NCBI GenBank assembly: GCA_002730875.1 | Contig: PCBI01000016.1 | Coordinates: forward strand, 160,633 to 224,632 | Reading direction: 5' to 3' | DNA: 64,000 nt | Source of the DNA: Spirochaetaceae bacterium | Lineage (GTDB): Bacteria; Spirochaetota; Leptospiria; Leptospirales; Leptonemataceae | Notes under the pieces: generated by a model | Database searches by the model: none | What the model saw: only the letters and a program-made list of their open reading frames with translations | What the model was told of the DNA's origin: nothing | Shown here: one piece after another, positions 8,404-17,655 of the stretch | How positions within the stretch are numbered: the first letter of the stretch is position 1 | Layout: each line of letters opens with the position of its first letter | Translations under genes and position numbers: made by a program

Positions 8404-10107
8404 ATGGCTGACCAGGCCAAATACAAACAACTGCTAAACTCGCTGGAAGAGGCGGCCGTAATGCTCGACCGCTCGGGCAAGGTGCTGCACAGCAATCCGA
8501 TTTTCCGGGAACTGGCAGGACTCCAGAAGCCGGAAAGCGCTGCGATGACGGACATTTTTCCGGAAATACCAGAGAGCTGGTTGGCGGATTCGCTTCAGGC
8601 CGGCGACGTGGCCGCATTCGTATTTCAGTCCAGCCGACTGCAGTCCGAATGCCTGGTAAGCTTGATCCCGGCGGATGGACATGCAATACTGATGCTATGG
8701 GCCCAGCCTACGGAGTCCGGTAATGCGGTGGGCCTCAATTCGCTTTCGCAGCTTCCTTACATCTTACCGTTTGGGCTGGTGCTCATCGATCAACATGGTA
8801 GAATCGAAAAAGCCAACGCAGCTGCGCGAAAACTGCTATCCATTCCCCAGGAAAAATCCGGCGATCTCAACCAGATTTGGTCTAATTCCAGAGATCGGGC
8901 CAATCGAAGGCGCTCCATAGACCGGGCGCCCTGGAATAGAGCCCTGGAGCAGTCCCGCTCCATTCGAATGGGGCCTGTCACCATGGGGCAATCGGTTCTG
9001 GATCTATACTGCATTCCTATTCGGTCGCAAAACCGAGCGCAAGTGCTTGTGGTGGTGCAGGATATGCATCGCGAACATAGAAATCAGAAGCGCCTGCGAG
9101 GAGCCCTGGAACTGAATCGTAGCATAAATCAGCTTCTAATGGATTTGCTACGCGTACCTGGTCCGGAAGACACCATCCATCGCGCCCTCCGGGGCGCCCT
9201 GGAACTGATTCGGGCGGATGAATGCCTGCTCATAACAGAGGAAGAATACGGCTCCCGAGTGGCCTTTGTAGAAGGCGAAAGACAGGATCTTCTGGGACGC
9301 GAGAACAAAGTAGACCCCTGGGAAGCCGATCCGGCGCTCCAGAAAGAAGGCGCCTTTCTGATTCGCCGCATGGACACCCTGGAATCTTTGCTTCCGGATG
9401 TAGCTCCGCATGAGTATCGCGGATGCCTGGCCGCTTCGGTCCTCTATGAAAAGAATCGCCGGGGACTGGTACTGTTGCTGCGAAAGGAAAGCAAGTTTCG
9501 CTCCCGGGAACGGCGTATCTTGCAGCTTCTGGTGCCGGCGCTCTCGGCAGCCATATTCAAGTTCCGCTACGAGGCCCGACTCAATCTGCTGGCTACCACG
9601 GATCCGCTCACCGGTTTACTAAACAGAAGGAGATTCTTCGCCATACTGGAAAGCGCCGTAAAAGACGAGCCTCCGCCTTCCATTCTGCAAATGGATCTGG
9701 ATCTATTCAAACAGATCAACGATAGTCTGGGGCATCAGGCCGGAGACCGGGTACTGGAAGTGCTGGCTGTGGAGCTCAAGAAATGGGAAGCGAAAGGAGC
9801 GGTGCCCGCACGTACCGGCGGCGAAGAGTTCATGGTGCTTCTCAGAGGCGACCTTTCCGAGAATTACCGTAGAATAGCCGAGGATCTCAGACAATCGGTG
9901 GAGGCGCTGGAAATCGAATGGCAACCGAACCCAATACGCTTTACAATTTCGATAGGGGCCACCCGCTTTCATCCTGGCGAAAAGCTGGCCGATTTCTACG
10001 CCCGGGCCGATAAACTGCTTTACGAAGCAAAAGAAAGCGGACGAAACAAAACCTGCTTTGAAACAGCGCAACTGCCCGGTTCGGGCAATGGAAAATCCAA
10101 TCGCTGA
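8404..10107 (+). CDS. Diguanylate cyclase with PAS-like and GAF-like sensor regions
   Basis: 568 residues from ATG 8404; earlier in-frame codons back to 8323 encode nothing family-like. Two PAS-like segments (about 5-110 and 125-230, each with the LIDQHGRIEKANAAA-type motif), a GAF-like region (~245-390), then a GGDEF domain whose active-site loop reads GGEEF, so synthesis of cyclic di-GMP is expected. Substrate-binding residues LQMDLDLFKQINDSLGHQAGD are intact. The RxxD inhibitory site normally five residues before the GG motif is not present (KWEA...), suggesting weak product feedback. It has no membrane segment, so cytosolic sensing is likely. Confidence 0.92.
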   Translation: MADQAKYKQLLNSLEEAAVMLDRSGKVLHSNPIFRELAGLQKPESAAMTDIFPEIPESWLADSLQAGDVAAFVFQSSRLQSECLVSLIPADGHAILMLWAQPTESGNAVGLNSLSQLPYILPFGLVLIDQHGRIEKANAAARKLLSIPQEKSGDLNQIWSNSRDRANRRRSIDRAPWNRALEQSRSIRMGPVTMGQSVLDLYCIPIRSQNRAQVLVVVQDMHREHRNQKRLRGALELNRSINQLLMDLLRVPGPEDTIHRALRGALELIRADECLLITEEEYGSRVAFVEGERQDLLGRENKVDPWEADPALQKEGAFLIRRMDTLESLLPDVAPHEYRGCLAASVLYEKNRRGLVLLLRKESKFRSRERRILQLLVPALSAAIFKFRYEARLNLLATTDPLTGLLNRRRFFAILESAVKDEPPPSILQMDLDLFKQINDSLGHQAGDRVLEVLAVELKKWEAKGAVPARTGGEEFMVLLRGDLSENYRRIAEDLRQSVEALEIEWQPNPIRFTISIGATRFHPGEKLADFYARADKLLYEAKESGRNKTCFETAQLPGSGNGKSNR

Positions 10108-10172
10108 TTACTCGGTTGCCTATATCGACGATGACTTGCGCATCTGGCAATCACTCGTCGCATGCGCCCGGG

Positions 10173-11042
10173 CTACGGCGATTCCGGCCCCGGTTCCGGT
10201 GGGACTATGCTATATTGAATCCTCTTGAGCTGACGAACTACTCGTGTAAAGTAATCCTTGGACCAGATAATCTCTTCCAGTTCGGGATCAAGTATAGAAA
10301 TCATTTCGCCGGGCACCCATCGCACCGACTCGCCGTTTCCGTCCCGAACCCGCCCTTCCGATAAAGCTCTGGATATCTCGCGGGCGCCATGCTTTCGCAG
10401 GTCTCGAATCAATCCGCGAAAGAAAGCTTCGGTGGCCGGATCGTAGAAACGAAACTCCCGATGAAACAACAGGGCGTCGTGAAAATACTCGGGTATGTTA
10501 AAGGCGCCCCTGGCCCCTACTCCCAGCGCCAGATTCGTAATGAAATCGCTGATCTGCGAAAAGATTCCCAGACCGGGAGCATTCTGGCCAGGAAACAGTC
10601 GATCCGGGCGAATGTTCTTACTCTTCGGATGCTGAGTAAGCAACCAGTCGATGTACAGTAGCTTCTTTTGCGGGGCGCCGGGATGAAGGCGAAAGCGAAA
10701 ATAGGAAACCTTTAGTCGAATATGGATAAGCACCATATCCGAATCCGGATCTTTAACAAAGATACGCTGATCAAGATCAGATAGATAATGCAATTCCAGA
10801 AGCGGTTCGGCGTACCCCTTTTCGGCCAGTTCGGCAAAGATGCCAGACCACTCCATCAGTTCCCGAATCTCGGTTTCCGAAAACTTACCGAATATGCGCA
10901 CCTGTCCGTCCGGATTCTTTACCAGGGGACCGCCATGCAGATCCTCTTCAATATCCAGGGGCTCCAGATTCGGAAGCTCGATCTCTTTGTCCGAGCCGCC
11001 GGTTCTGCGGCTTACTTTGTCTGAATCGCCGAACAATGCCAT
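10173..11042 (-). CDS. Unknown cytoplasmic protein coupled to the deacetylase-fold gene
   Basis: 289 residues, no signal peptide and no clear membrane helix. The centre is rich in aromatic and basic residues (VSYFRFRLHPGAPQKKLLYID) and the C-terminal half contains a charged helical region (FFRGLIRDLRKHGAREISRAL). I do not recognise the family; it may be confined to Leptospirales. The start ATG shares one base with the stop of the deacetylase-like gene (TAATG), a strong sign of translational coupling and perhaps a joint task. Confidence 0.7.
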   Translation of the reverse strand: MALFGDSDKVSRRTGGSDKEIELPNLEPLDIEEDLHGGPLVKNPDGQVRIFGKFSETEIRELMEWSGIFAELAEKGYAEPLLELHYLSDLDQRIFVKDPDSDMVLIHIRLKVSYFRFRLHPGAPQKKLLYIDWLLTQHPKSKNIRPDRLFPGQNAPGLGIFSQISDFITNLALGVGARGAFNIPEYFHDALLFHREFRFYDPATEAFFRGLIRDLRKHGAREISRALSEGRVRDGNGESVRWVPGEMISILDPELEEIIWSKDYFTRVVRQLKRIQYSIVPPEPGPESP

Positions 11043-11935
11043 TAGCGAAATCCCGCCAGCACCTCGCAGGTCTGTACATGCAAGTCCACGGTGTCCTGGG
11101 TATTTATGGCATATCCGCCGGCCAGAACAGCAAACATGGGAATGTCCGAAAATGTATCACGCACAATAGTATCCCGGGTGGCCAGTCCTTCTTTGCTAAT
11201 TGATAGTCCGCCCAGACGATCGTTTTCGTAAGGGTCCACGCCGGCTACATAGGCTACCAGGTCCGGTTTAAATTTTTTGCGCACCTGCTTCAAGCTATCG
11301 GTCAGAACCTGCAGATACTTTTCATCGGAAGTACCACTTTCCAGACCAATATTCAACGATCCCTTCTCCTTGGGCGGATAATTCTTCTCTTCATGGATGG
11401 AAAAGGTGAACACCGATCGGGAATTTCTAAAGATTCGGGCCGTTCCATTTCCCTGATGAACGTCCAGATCTATGACCAGCGCTTTACGAATCTTTTTCTG
11501 TTTCTGTAAAACGCGAATGGCAATGGCCACATCGTTCAGATAGCAGAAGCCTTCGGCATGATCGGCAAAAGCGTGATGAAATCCGCCGGCCAGGTTCATG
11601 GCAAGACGGTGCTGCAAAGCCATCTCGGCAGCCAGAAGGGTGCCGCCAGAGCCCAGGAAAAAGGCATCCACAATCATCCGATTGAGGGGCAACTCGCTTC
11701 GATACACCCGCTTGGAGAAATTTAGCTGTTTGAGATCCTCCAGATAGGGCTTTTTGTGCACCGTGCCAGCCTCTTCGTAGCTGAGCATCAAAGGTTCCAG
11801 GAATTTATGGTGCTGGAATCGCTCATCCTGACGGAGGGCCTCCCGGATAACTCGGTACTTCACCGACGGAAAGACATGCTCTCCCAGGTCCATGTTGTAG
11901 TTTTCGGAATATATGAAGATAGGCAATGTAGACAT
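11042..11935 (-). CDS. Histone-deacetylase superfamily (AcuC/HDAC-like) hydrolase
   Basis: 297 residues from ATG 11935, the start that begins MSTLPIFIYSENYNMDLGEH as in the family; the reading frame is open further upstream but that part lies antisense to the next gene. Active-site motifs are complete: the His-His pair in GGFHHAFADHAEGFCYLND, zinc ligands in DLDVHQGNGT, and the second aspartate in VAGVDPYENDRLGG. Bacterial relatives deacetylate acetyl-lysine on enzymes such as acetyl-CoA synthetase, or acetylpolyamines. It is divergent from the App1-like gene and coupled to the downstream unknown gene. Confidence 0.9.
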   Translation of the reverse strand: MSTLPIFIYSENYNMDLGEHVFPSVKYRVIREALRQDERFQHHKFLEPLMLSYEEAGTVHKKPYLEDLKQLNFSKRVYRSELPLNRMIVDAFFLGSGGTLLAAEMALQHRLAMNLAGGFHHAFADHAEGFCYLNDVAIAIRVLQKQKKIRKALVIDLDVHQGNGTARIFRNSRSVFTFSIHEEKNYPPKEKGSLNIGLESGTSDEKYLQVLTDSLKQVRKKFKPDLVAYVAGVDPYENDRLGGLSISKEGLATRDTIVRDTFSDIPMFAVLAGGYAINTQDTVDLHVQTCEVLAGFR

Positions 11936-12016
11936 GATTCTTGCTTTTTTGAATGACAGAGTACAGGCTGTCGGAAGCATTAAGGATTCACCGCTCAATA
12001 GTTCAAGTATTTCACG

Positions 12017-13597
12017 ATGGCAGAACAATACAAACAACCCACAGTCCCAGGAATAGACCGCAAAAGAATCGCTCTGGTAAACGGATTCATTGGCTCCGGA
12101 CGTAGAATCCGGGCCGAAGGCCAGGTGGTAGACGTATCGATTCTCTCTGATCATAATCAGGAGGCCTGGGATCCTTTCATCGGTTTGCCGGTTTCTCAGC
12201 TGCGACGGATTCGCCCGGTGCAGGACATGGGCATGAGCGCGGTGCGCAAGCCCCGCATCAGCGTACAAATCGTTCCCTGGGCGGCGGAATGGAGTGAGGG
12301 CCTCCCGGATCGGCTGGAAAAACTTGCCGAACCCGAAGCGGTGCTGGAAAGCGAGGAATTTCACGGAGAAGACGACGGATTCTTCTCTACTGAACTGAAG
12401 GGAGAACTCGCGCCAGGCAAGTACCTGATTCGCATCATGCTTCGAGGTAGCGACTCTATCAGACAGAGCTTCACCGATATTGCAAGAATCGGCGCCGGAA
12501 TCCAGCAGACCAATCAGACGGATACCGCCATTGGATACGGTCGGGCCATAATACTGGACGAGGAGTTCGACGGAACCCTGATCACCTCCGACATCGATCA
12601 AACGTTTTTGGATACAAAGATTGAATCCAGACAGGGACTTCTGGATACTCTGATGGAACTTCCGGATATGAAGAAGCCCCTGGCCGGCATGGAAGAGCTG
12701 TACCGCGTGTTGGCCGGACACGGATATTCGCTCAGCTTTATTTCTGCCTCACCGCACTTCTTTCGAAGAACTCTTATGTCGGTGTTTTCCCGACATGACA
12801 TTCCCGTGGATTCGTTACATCTGAAGTATCTAATGGGCACCCTGAATCAGATGGTGCGAAAGACTGTGCAGACAGTGCTCAATATGGATGACTACCTATC
12901 GAAGGGTTTCACCGAAGCGCTGGATCGTTCCATGAAGTACATGGGATCCAGTCTGCAAAGCCTGTTCGATCAGGTGGGCTATAAACTGGAAACCCTGCTT
13001 CGTATGCGGGTTTACCGGCCTACCTATGCAAAAGAGATCCTCCTGGGCGACGATACCGAAAGCGACTATTTCATTTTCACTTTTTATCAATGCATTCTTT
13101 CCGGCTGGATTCACGGCGAGCGCCTCCAGCAATTCCTCTATCGATTGCAGTTCAAGGATCGCGAAGCGCTGACCAGGGATGCGGCCCGGACCATTGTGGC
13201 TCTGGCCGAGCGAAACCTGCAGGAGCATGGCGCCGTCAATCCTGTCCGGGCGGTCTGGATTAACCGGGCTGCCTCAAACAGCACGAAAGCCATGAAAGAG
13301 GAAATTGAAGGCAGCCTGCCTTCCGAGTGGGATCAGAAGCCCGATTTCGCTACAATTCATTTTCCTTTCGCCTGCGAAGGCGCGGCTGGATTTGCCATGC
13401 ATGCCCTGGAAACAGGCATCATAGAAATCGAAGAAGCTGTGCGATTTATGCATTCCCTGGAAGGTAAGATCCTGAAAGAGAAGATGCTGGATGCCGGGCG
13501 AATCGACGAGATCATCAATGAATGTAACGTTTCCGAATCGCAGAAAAGCAAGCTGCATGCTGCGCTGCGGGAGCATCGTTCGGCAAACAAACAATAG
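12017..13597 (+). CDS. App1-like phosphatase (DUF2183 family)
   Basis: 526 residues. The HAD-type catalytic motif is LITSDIDQTFLDT (about residues 194-206, DxDxT), followed by FISASPHFFRRTL and a late LLGDDTESDYFIF acidic motif, the pattern of the yeast App1 / bacterial DUF2183 phosphatidate-phosphatase-like family. The N-terminal ~150 residues look like a beta-rich accessory domain (KPRISVQIVPWAAEW). A lipid-phosphate or related substrate is likely by family. No ribosome-binding site is evident before the ATG. It is divergent from the deacetylase-like gene. Confidence 0.8.
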   Translation: MAEQYKQPTVPGIDRKRIALVNGFIGSGRRIRAEGQVVDVSILSDHNQEAWDPFIGLPVSQLRRIRPVQDMGMSAVRKPRISVQIVPWAAEWSEGLPDRLEKLAEPEAVLESEEFHGEDDGFFSTELKGELAPGKYLIRIMLRGSDSIRQSFTDIARIGAGIQQTNQTDTAIGYGRAIILDEEFDGTLITSDIDQTFLDTKIESRQGLLDTLMELPDMKKPLAGMEELYRVLAGHGYSLSFISASPHFFRRTLMSVFSRHDIPVDSLHLKYLMGTLNQMVRKTVQTVLNMDDYLSKGFTEALDRSMKYMGSSLQSLFDQVGYKLETLLRMRVYRPTYAKEILLGDDTESDYFIFTFYQCILSGWIHGERLQQFLYRLQFKDREALTRDAARTIVALAERNLQEHGAVNPVRAVWINRAASNSTKAMKEEIEGSLPSEWDQKPDFATIHFPFACEGAAGFAMHALETGIIEIEEAVRFMHSLEGKILKEKMLDAGRIDEIINECNVSESQKSKLHAALREHRSANKQ

Positions 13598-13729
13598 ACG
13601 AGCCTTCTCCTCAAGGCCTGGTTCTCGCCGATGGTTCAGGCCAGATATCCCGGGAAACCTGAAGTAAGAGTCCGGCGGGAGGGCTCGCATCCCGACCTGG
13701 CCGAAGCCAACTTCGATCTGGAGAGAATT

Positions 13730-14767
13730 CTACTTGCGGTCTGACTTTCTACGGCCCCGGTTTTCATCCGGCATTTCTTTTTTCAAACCGCGACTCATTA
13801 GCTCTTTGGCTACCGATGCCGGATCCTGATCCTTGTAGAGCATGGCGAAAACCGCATCTGTAATAGCCAGTTCCAGGTTCAGCTTCTTTGCCAGGTCATG
13901 AGCCGAGGCGGTGGTATCTACTCCTTCCGCAACCTGATTCATTTCTGCGATAATGTCCTTGAGTTTCATCCCTTCGCCCAGTTTACGACCGACGGTACGG
14001 TTTCGACTGAGATCGCCAGTGCAGGTAAGTACCAGATCGCCCATACCGGCCAGACCCAGAAAAGTCATGGGATCGGCTCCCTTGGCCACACCCAATCGCG
14101 TGATCTCCGCGAGTCCGCGAGTAATGATGGCTGCGCGGGTATTGTGCCCCAGTTCCAGGCCATCGGAAACGCCAGCCGCAATGGCGATGACGTTTTTGAG
14201 CGCTCCGCCCACCTCAACGCCCACGACATCCTGAGTGCGATAGGTTCTAAAATATTTATGGAAGAAGCAATGCTGCACATGATGGCCCACCTCATCGTCT
14301 TTGGCGGCAATGCTAACTACGGTAGGGATCTTACGCACGATCTCTTTGGCAAAGCTGGGTCCGGATAGATAGGTGAGCTGTTTGTGAAATTTGCCCGGAA
14401 GCTCTTCTTCGAAGATTTCCGACACAAGACGGAGGGTTCCCTTTTCGATACCCTTGGCGGCGCTTACCAGAGGCACCCCGGCGGGCAGATCGGCCGCAAT
14501 GTCTCTGAGCACTCCGCCCAGAGCCTGGGATGGTATGGCCACCACGATGAGTTCGGCCCCGGACAGGGACTCCTGGATGTCGGATGTTGCCTTCAGTTTT
14601 TCCGGTAGCTTCAGTCCTGGAAGATACCTTGCATTCTCATGAGCCTGATTGACGGACTCAACGATTTCCGGGTTTCTGGCCCAGAGAAGGACATCCTCCC
14701 CTTTATCGGCCAGCACCGAAGCAAGAGCTGTTCCGAAGGATCCACTACCGAGCACTGATACTTTCAT
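13730..14767 (-). CDS. gpsA: NAD(P)H-dependent glycerol-3-phosphate dehydrogenase
   Basis: 345 residues from ATG 14767, chosen because the Rossmann motif [12 protein letters not shown] then lies at the N-terminus; the frame stays open upstream without similarity. GpsA reduces dihydroxyacetone phosphate to glycerol-3-phosphate for phospholipid synthesis. Conserved blocks: [26 protein letters not shown] with the catalytic lysine, and [13 protein letters not shown]. The C-terminus is strongly basic (RGRRKSDRK). It is divergent from the gene at 14823 with 55 bp between starts. The 132-bp stretch before the convergent App1-like gene shows only a weak GGCCTG/CAGGCC dyad. Confidence 0.94.
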   Translation of the reverse strand: MKVSVLGSGSFGTALASVLADKGEDVLLWARNPEIVESVNQAHENARYLPGLKLPEKLKATSDIQESLSGAELIVVAIPSQALGGVLRDIAADLPAGVPLVSAAKGIEKGTLRLVSEIFEEELPGKFHKQLTYLSGPSFAKEIVRKIPTVVSIAAKDDEVGHHVQHCFFHKYFRTYRTQDVVGVEVGGALKNVIAIAAGVSDGLELGHNTRAAIITRGLAEITRLGVAKGADPMTFLGLAGMGDLVLTCTGDLSRNRTVGRKLGEGMKLKDIIAEMNQVAEGVDTTASAHDLAKKLNLELAITDAVFAMLYKDQDPASVAKELMSRGLKKEMPDENRGRRKSDRK

Positions 14768-14822
14768 AGGCTTTAAATGTAGACATGGAACCGGGGATTT
14801 TCTTTTGTAAAGGTTTTTGCGG

Positions 14823-15431
14823 ATGGAAATCGAGAATCCTCTGGAGGAAAAGGTATACCGCATTCAGCTAAAGCTGGAGGCCCTGAACCCGGTTCTACAG
14901 ACCCAGGCCAGGATGAGGAATGCTTCGCTTCTGGAGTTTTCGCTCAAGGCCAACGCCAGGGAGATCCGGGTGCTTGGAAAAACCACCCGCACCGGTCGAC
15001 TCCGTGGCGCCTCCTTTGAAGTGATATTCAGGCCCGATCACGTGGAGCACCACGGGATCTACTTTAAATGCCAGCGCTTCAGGTTTCGCACCTATCCGTT
15101 CAAGACCTTTGATCTGTACCGATTTCTGAGTCCCTTTCCTTTCGCTCAGAGAATCGCCATGAACCGATTCACTCGAAAGATGCCCCCCGCTTTCGAGCAA
15201 CACGGTCGGTTCATCTATTTTCGGCCAGCCTATTATGTACGCATGGTCCCTCAGTTCGTGGGAGATTTCCATATGCTCTATGTCCGTTTGAGCGAAGGAA
15301 GTATCGAATTTTTCGTAAAGAGCAACCGACTGTTTCAGGCCCTCATGGACTTCTTTGGCCCTCAGTATCTGCGGATGGAATCCATCAATGAGTCCGAAGA
15401 GGCTCTACGTCTGCTGTTGCAGAAGAGCTAA
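14823..15431 (+). CDS. Unknown protein
   Basis: 202 residues from ATG 14823, with AAAGG about ten bases upstream; a TTG two codons earlier is possible. No signal peptide. It is rich in Arg and Phe ([20 protein letters not shown]) and has an alternating hydrophobic pattern that suggests beta strands. No family is recognised. It shares a short divergent promoter region with gpsA and ends 40 bp before the arsR operator, but nothing links it to arsenic. Confidence 0.65.
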   Translation: MEIENPLEEKVYRIQLKLEALNPVLQTQARMRNASLLEFSLKANAREIRVLGKTTRTGRLRGASFEVIFRPDHVEHHGIYFKCQRFRFRTYPFKTFDLYRFLSPFPFAQRIAMNRFTRKMPPAFEQHGRFIYFRPAYYVRMVPQFVGDFHMLYVRLSEGSIEFFVKSNRLFQALMDFFGPQYLRMESINESEEALRLLLQKS

Positions 15432-15471
15432 AAAATCGATTTCAGGTCCACTCTGGTGCTTTTTTGCTGGT

Positions 15472-15499
15472 CGTAATATTGCAATATTGCAATATTACG
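15472..15499. promoter_or_regulatory. Perfect 28-bp palindromic operator upstream of arsR
   Basis: Left arm CGTAATATTGCAAT is followed directly by its exact complement ATTGCAATATTACG. It ends six bases before the arsR ATG. A -35-like TTGCTG (15465-15470) and AT-rich -10 candidates inside the palindrome mean that a bound repressor would block the promoter. ArsR/SmtB repressors are known to bind such dyads and leave on metalloid binding, so autoregulation of the ars operon is the likely role. Confidence 0.8.
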
Positions 15500-15505
15500 A
15501 AAGAC

Positions 15506-15832
15506 ATGGGCACAACAAGAACCGACCTCCATCCAGATCATGTACTGGAGCTTGCAGCATTTCTGCAGGCCCTGGGCCACCCGGCCCGATTGCGTATCCT
15601 GGATCTCATAATTGAACGCAATGAATGTATTGGCAATATGCTGGTGGATGAGCTGGGTCTTTCGCAAACCACGGTGCATCAGCACCTGAAAAGGCTGAAG
15701 GATGTCGGATTGATTCAGGGCTCCATCGAAGGAAACCGGGTTTGCTACTGTGTAGATCCGGCCATGCTCAATGAGCTCAAAGAATCCCTGGATCGATTCC
15801 TGAACCGACCCATTAAGTCACAGAAGTGTTAG
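15506..15832 (+). CDS. arsR: ArsR-family metalloid-responsive repressor
   Basis: 108 residues from ATG 15506; the ATG is preferred over an upstream start at 15464 because the latter would place the operator inside the coding sequence. A winged helix-turn-helix is seen (LGHPARLRILDLI, then LGLSQTTVHQHLKRLKDVGLI). The classical ELCVCDL metal box is absent; candidate ligands are Cys41, the pair Cys80/Cys82 (RVCYCVDP) and the C-terminal Cys108, so the As(III) site probably differs from the E. coli type. First gene of the arsR-arsI-acr3-arsC cluster, 11 bp before arsI. Confidence 0.92.
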   Translation: MGTTRTDLHPDHVLELAAFLQALGHPARLRILDLIIERNECIGNMLVDELGLSQTTVHQHLKRLKDVGLIQGSIEGNRVCYCVDPAMLNELKESLDRFLNRPIKSQKC

Positions 15833-15843
15833 AGGAGTTTTGA

Positions 15844-16401
15844 ATGTTTCCCAGAATGCATGCATCTATTTATGTATCGGATCTGAATCGTTCGATAGAT
15901 TTTTACAGCAAACTATTCGCAGTAGCGCCGGAAAAGATCAAGCCGGGCTACGCGAAATTTCATCTAGATCTGCCGGGACTGGTATTCTCGCTCGTAGAGA
16001 ACAAGGAGCGAGTAGCAGCCAACTTTGGCCATCTGGGCATACAGGTTGCGAGTCAATCCGAACTCGAGGAGCTAAAGAGACGCGCTACGGAAAGCGGCGT
16101 TTTCAGCTTTGAGGAAAAGGACGTGGCCTGTTGCTACGCCCGACAGGACAAGTTCTGGGCTGTAGATCCGGATGGGGTGCAATGGGAAGTTTACTACTTT
16201 CACGATGATGTAGAGTTTAACGACCCGGCCTATTTCAACAAAGAAAGCGAAGGTCCCTGCTGCTTTACCGAGTTCTCTTTAGAATCCTTGCCGGAATCGG
16301 CGGAGGAATCTGTGACGAAAGCAGAAATGAACAAGAAAGCCGTGCCGGCGGCAGCGGAAGCTCAGGACCAATGCTGCACTCCCGGCGGTGGATGCTGTTA
16401 A
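15844..16401 (+). CDS. arsI: ArsI-type C-As lyase (VOC-fold dioxygenase), CadI-like
   Basis: 185 residues; GAGGAG seven bases before the ATG. A vicinal-oxygen-chelate domain occupies ~1-120. Fe(II)-ligand candidates are His6, His63 (NFGHLGIQV) and Glu115 (QWEVYYF), and the Cys96-Cys97 pair (VACCYARQDKFW) matches the As(III)-binding pair of characterised ArsI enzymes, which demethylate trivalent organoarsenicals. Two further CC pairs follow: 139-140, and a C-terminal tail CCTPGGGCC (177-185) after an Ala-rich linker, which could bind arsenite. CadI-like cadmium response is the alternative, but the ars context favours ArsI. Confidence 0.88.
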   Translation: MFPRMHASIYVSDLNRSIDFYSKLFAVAPEKIKPGYAKFHLDLPGLVFSLVENKERVAANFGHLGIQVASQSELEELKRRATESGVFSFEEKDVACCYARQDKFWAVDPDGVQWEVYYFHDDVEFNDPAYFNKESEGPCCFTEFSLESLPESAEESVTKAEMNKKAVPAAAEAQDQCCTPGGGCC

Positions 16402-16454
16402 ATACGGTGGCATTCTGCCTTGAAGGCCTCGACTAAAAAATCTTAGCGTATAAA

Positions 16455-17507
16455 ATGAAGAAGCTTTCGTTCGTCGATAAATACCTGACCCTGTGGATCT
16501 TTCTGGCCATGGCCGTTGGTATCGCACTGGGCGCTCTGTTTCCGTCCCTGCCTTCGCAGATGGAACTGGTCTCCTACGGACAGACCAACCTGGCGCTGGC
16601 CCTGGGTTTAATTCTGATGATGTACCCTCCGCTGGCCCGGGTGGACTATGCGAAGCTACCGGGCGTCTTCCGTAACTTGAAGGTGCTGGGATTATCCGTT
16701 GTGCTAAACTGGATCCTGGGCCCGCTTTTGATGTTTGGATTGGCTGCGTTATTCCTTCAGGGAAAGCCGGACTTAATGTCGGGGTTGATCCTCATAGGGT
16801 TGGCTCGCTGCATTGCCATGGTTCTGGTCTGGAACCATCTCGCGGATGGTAGCCCTGAATATGGAGCCGGACTCGTGGCCCTGAACAGTCTGTTTCAGAT
16901 AGTGGCCTACGCCCCCCTGGCTTTCCTGTTTCTTACCTATCTGCCGGAGACATTTGGTCTGCCGTCCTTCCAGGTTGACATTACCATGGGCGAAATAGCG
17001 TTGAGCGTAGCAATATATCTGGGCATTCCTTTTCTGGCAGGTTTTCTCAGCAGAATGGTTCTTGTTTCTCGAAAAGGATTGGTTTGGTATGAAGAAAGCT
17101 TCCTACCTGCCATTGGTCCCATTACCCTGATTGCATTACTGTTTACTATCGTTCTTATGTTTTCGCTAAAAGGGAAGCAAATACTGACTCTCCCGCTTGA
17201 CGTAGTTCAGGTTTCGATCCCATTGATGCTGTATTTCATTTGCATGTTTTTTCTGGCCTTCTTCGCGGGCCGGTTGCTAAAGGCCCGATATCCCGAAAAT
17301 GCTGCGCTGTCCTTTACGGCAGCCGGCAACAATTTTGAGCTGGCCATCGCGGTGGCCATATCGGTATTCGGACTTAATTCAGGTCAGGCCTTTGCGGCGG
17401 TGCTCGGGCCTCTAATTGAAGTGCCGGCCCTTGTACTTCTGGTGCAAGTCTCTCGTTGGATGCACCGAAGACTGTATCCGAACGAAAACGGTACCGCACC
17501 GGCGTAG
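16455..17507 (+). CDS. acr3: Acr3-family arsenite efflux permease
   Basis: 350 residues with about ten membrane helices, the Acr3 size. It exports As(OH)3/arsenite using the proton gradient. Signatures: the conserved cysteine in GLARCIAMVLVWNHLADGSPEY, needed for transport in Acr3 proteins, and the late FTAAGNNFELAIAVAISVFG motif. It follows arsI by 53 bp without a strong ribosome-binding site. A GCATTA/TAATGC dyad (17544-17565) lies in the 148-bp gap after it. Confidence 0.93.
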   Translation: MKKLSFVDKYLTLWIFLAMAVGIALGALFPSLPSQMELVSYGQTNLALALGLILMMYPPLARVDYAKLPGVFRNLKVLGLSVVLNWILGPLLMFGLAALFLQGKPDLMSGLILIGLARCIAMVLVWNHLADGSPEYGAGLVALNSLFQIVAYAPLAFLFLTYLPETFGLPSFQVDITMGEIALSVAIYLGIPFLAGFLSRMVLVSRKGLVWYEESFLPAIGPITLIALLFTIVLMFSLKGKQILTLPLDVVQVSIPLMLYFICMFFLAFFAGRLLKARYPENAALSFTAAGNNFELAIAVAISVFGLNSGQAFAAVLGPLIEVPALVLLVQVSRWMHRRLYPNENGTAPA

Positions 17508-17655
17508 CGGCACAAAGGCTGGTATAACAAAAATCTGGAAGCTGCATTATCCCATGCAGTAATGCGTGCGGTATTGCCGATGCGAAAAGGAAAGATTTCC
17601 GGGTCGCGGCGCCTCGCGGATATGAGCGGACCACTTCTTAATTTAGGAAAAGACC

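Noticed and set aside
11936..12721. N-terminal extension of the deacetylase-like protein (frame open to 12721)
   Set aside because: The extension lies antisense to the App1-like gene, has no family similarity and follows the clear start at 11935; it is a shadow frame.
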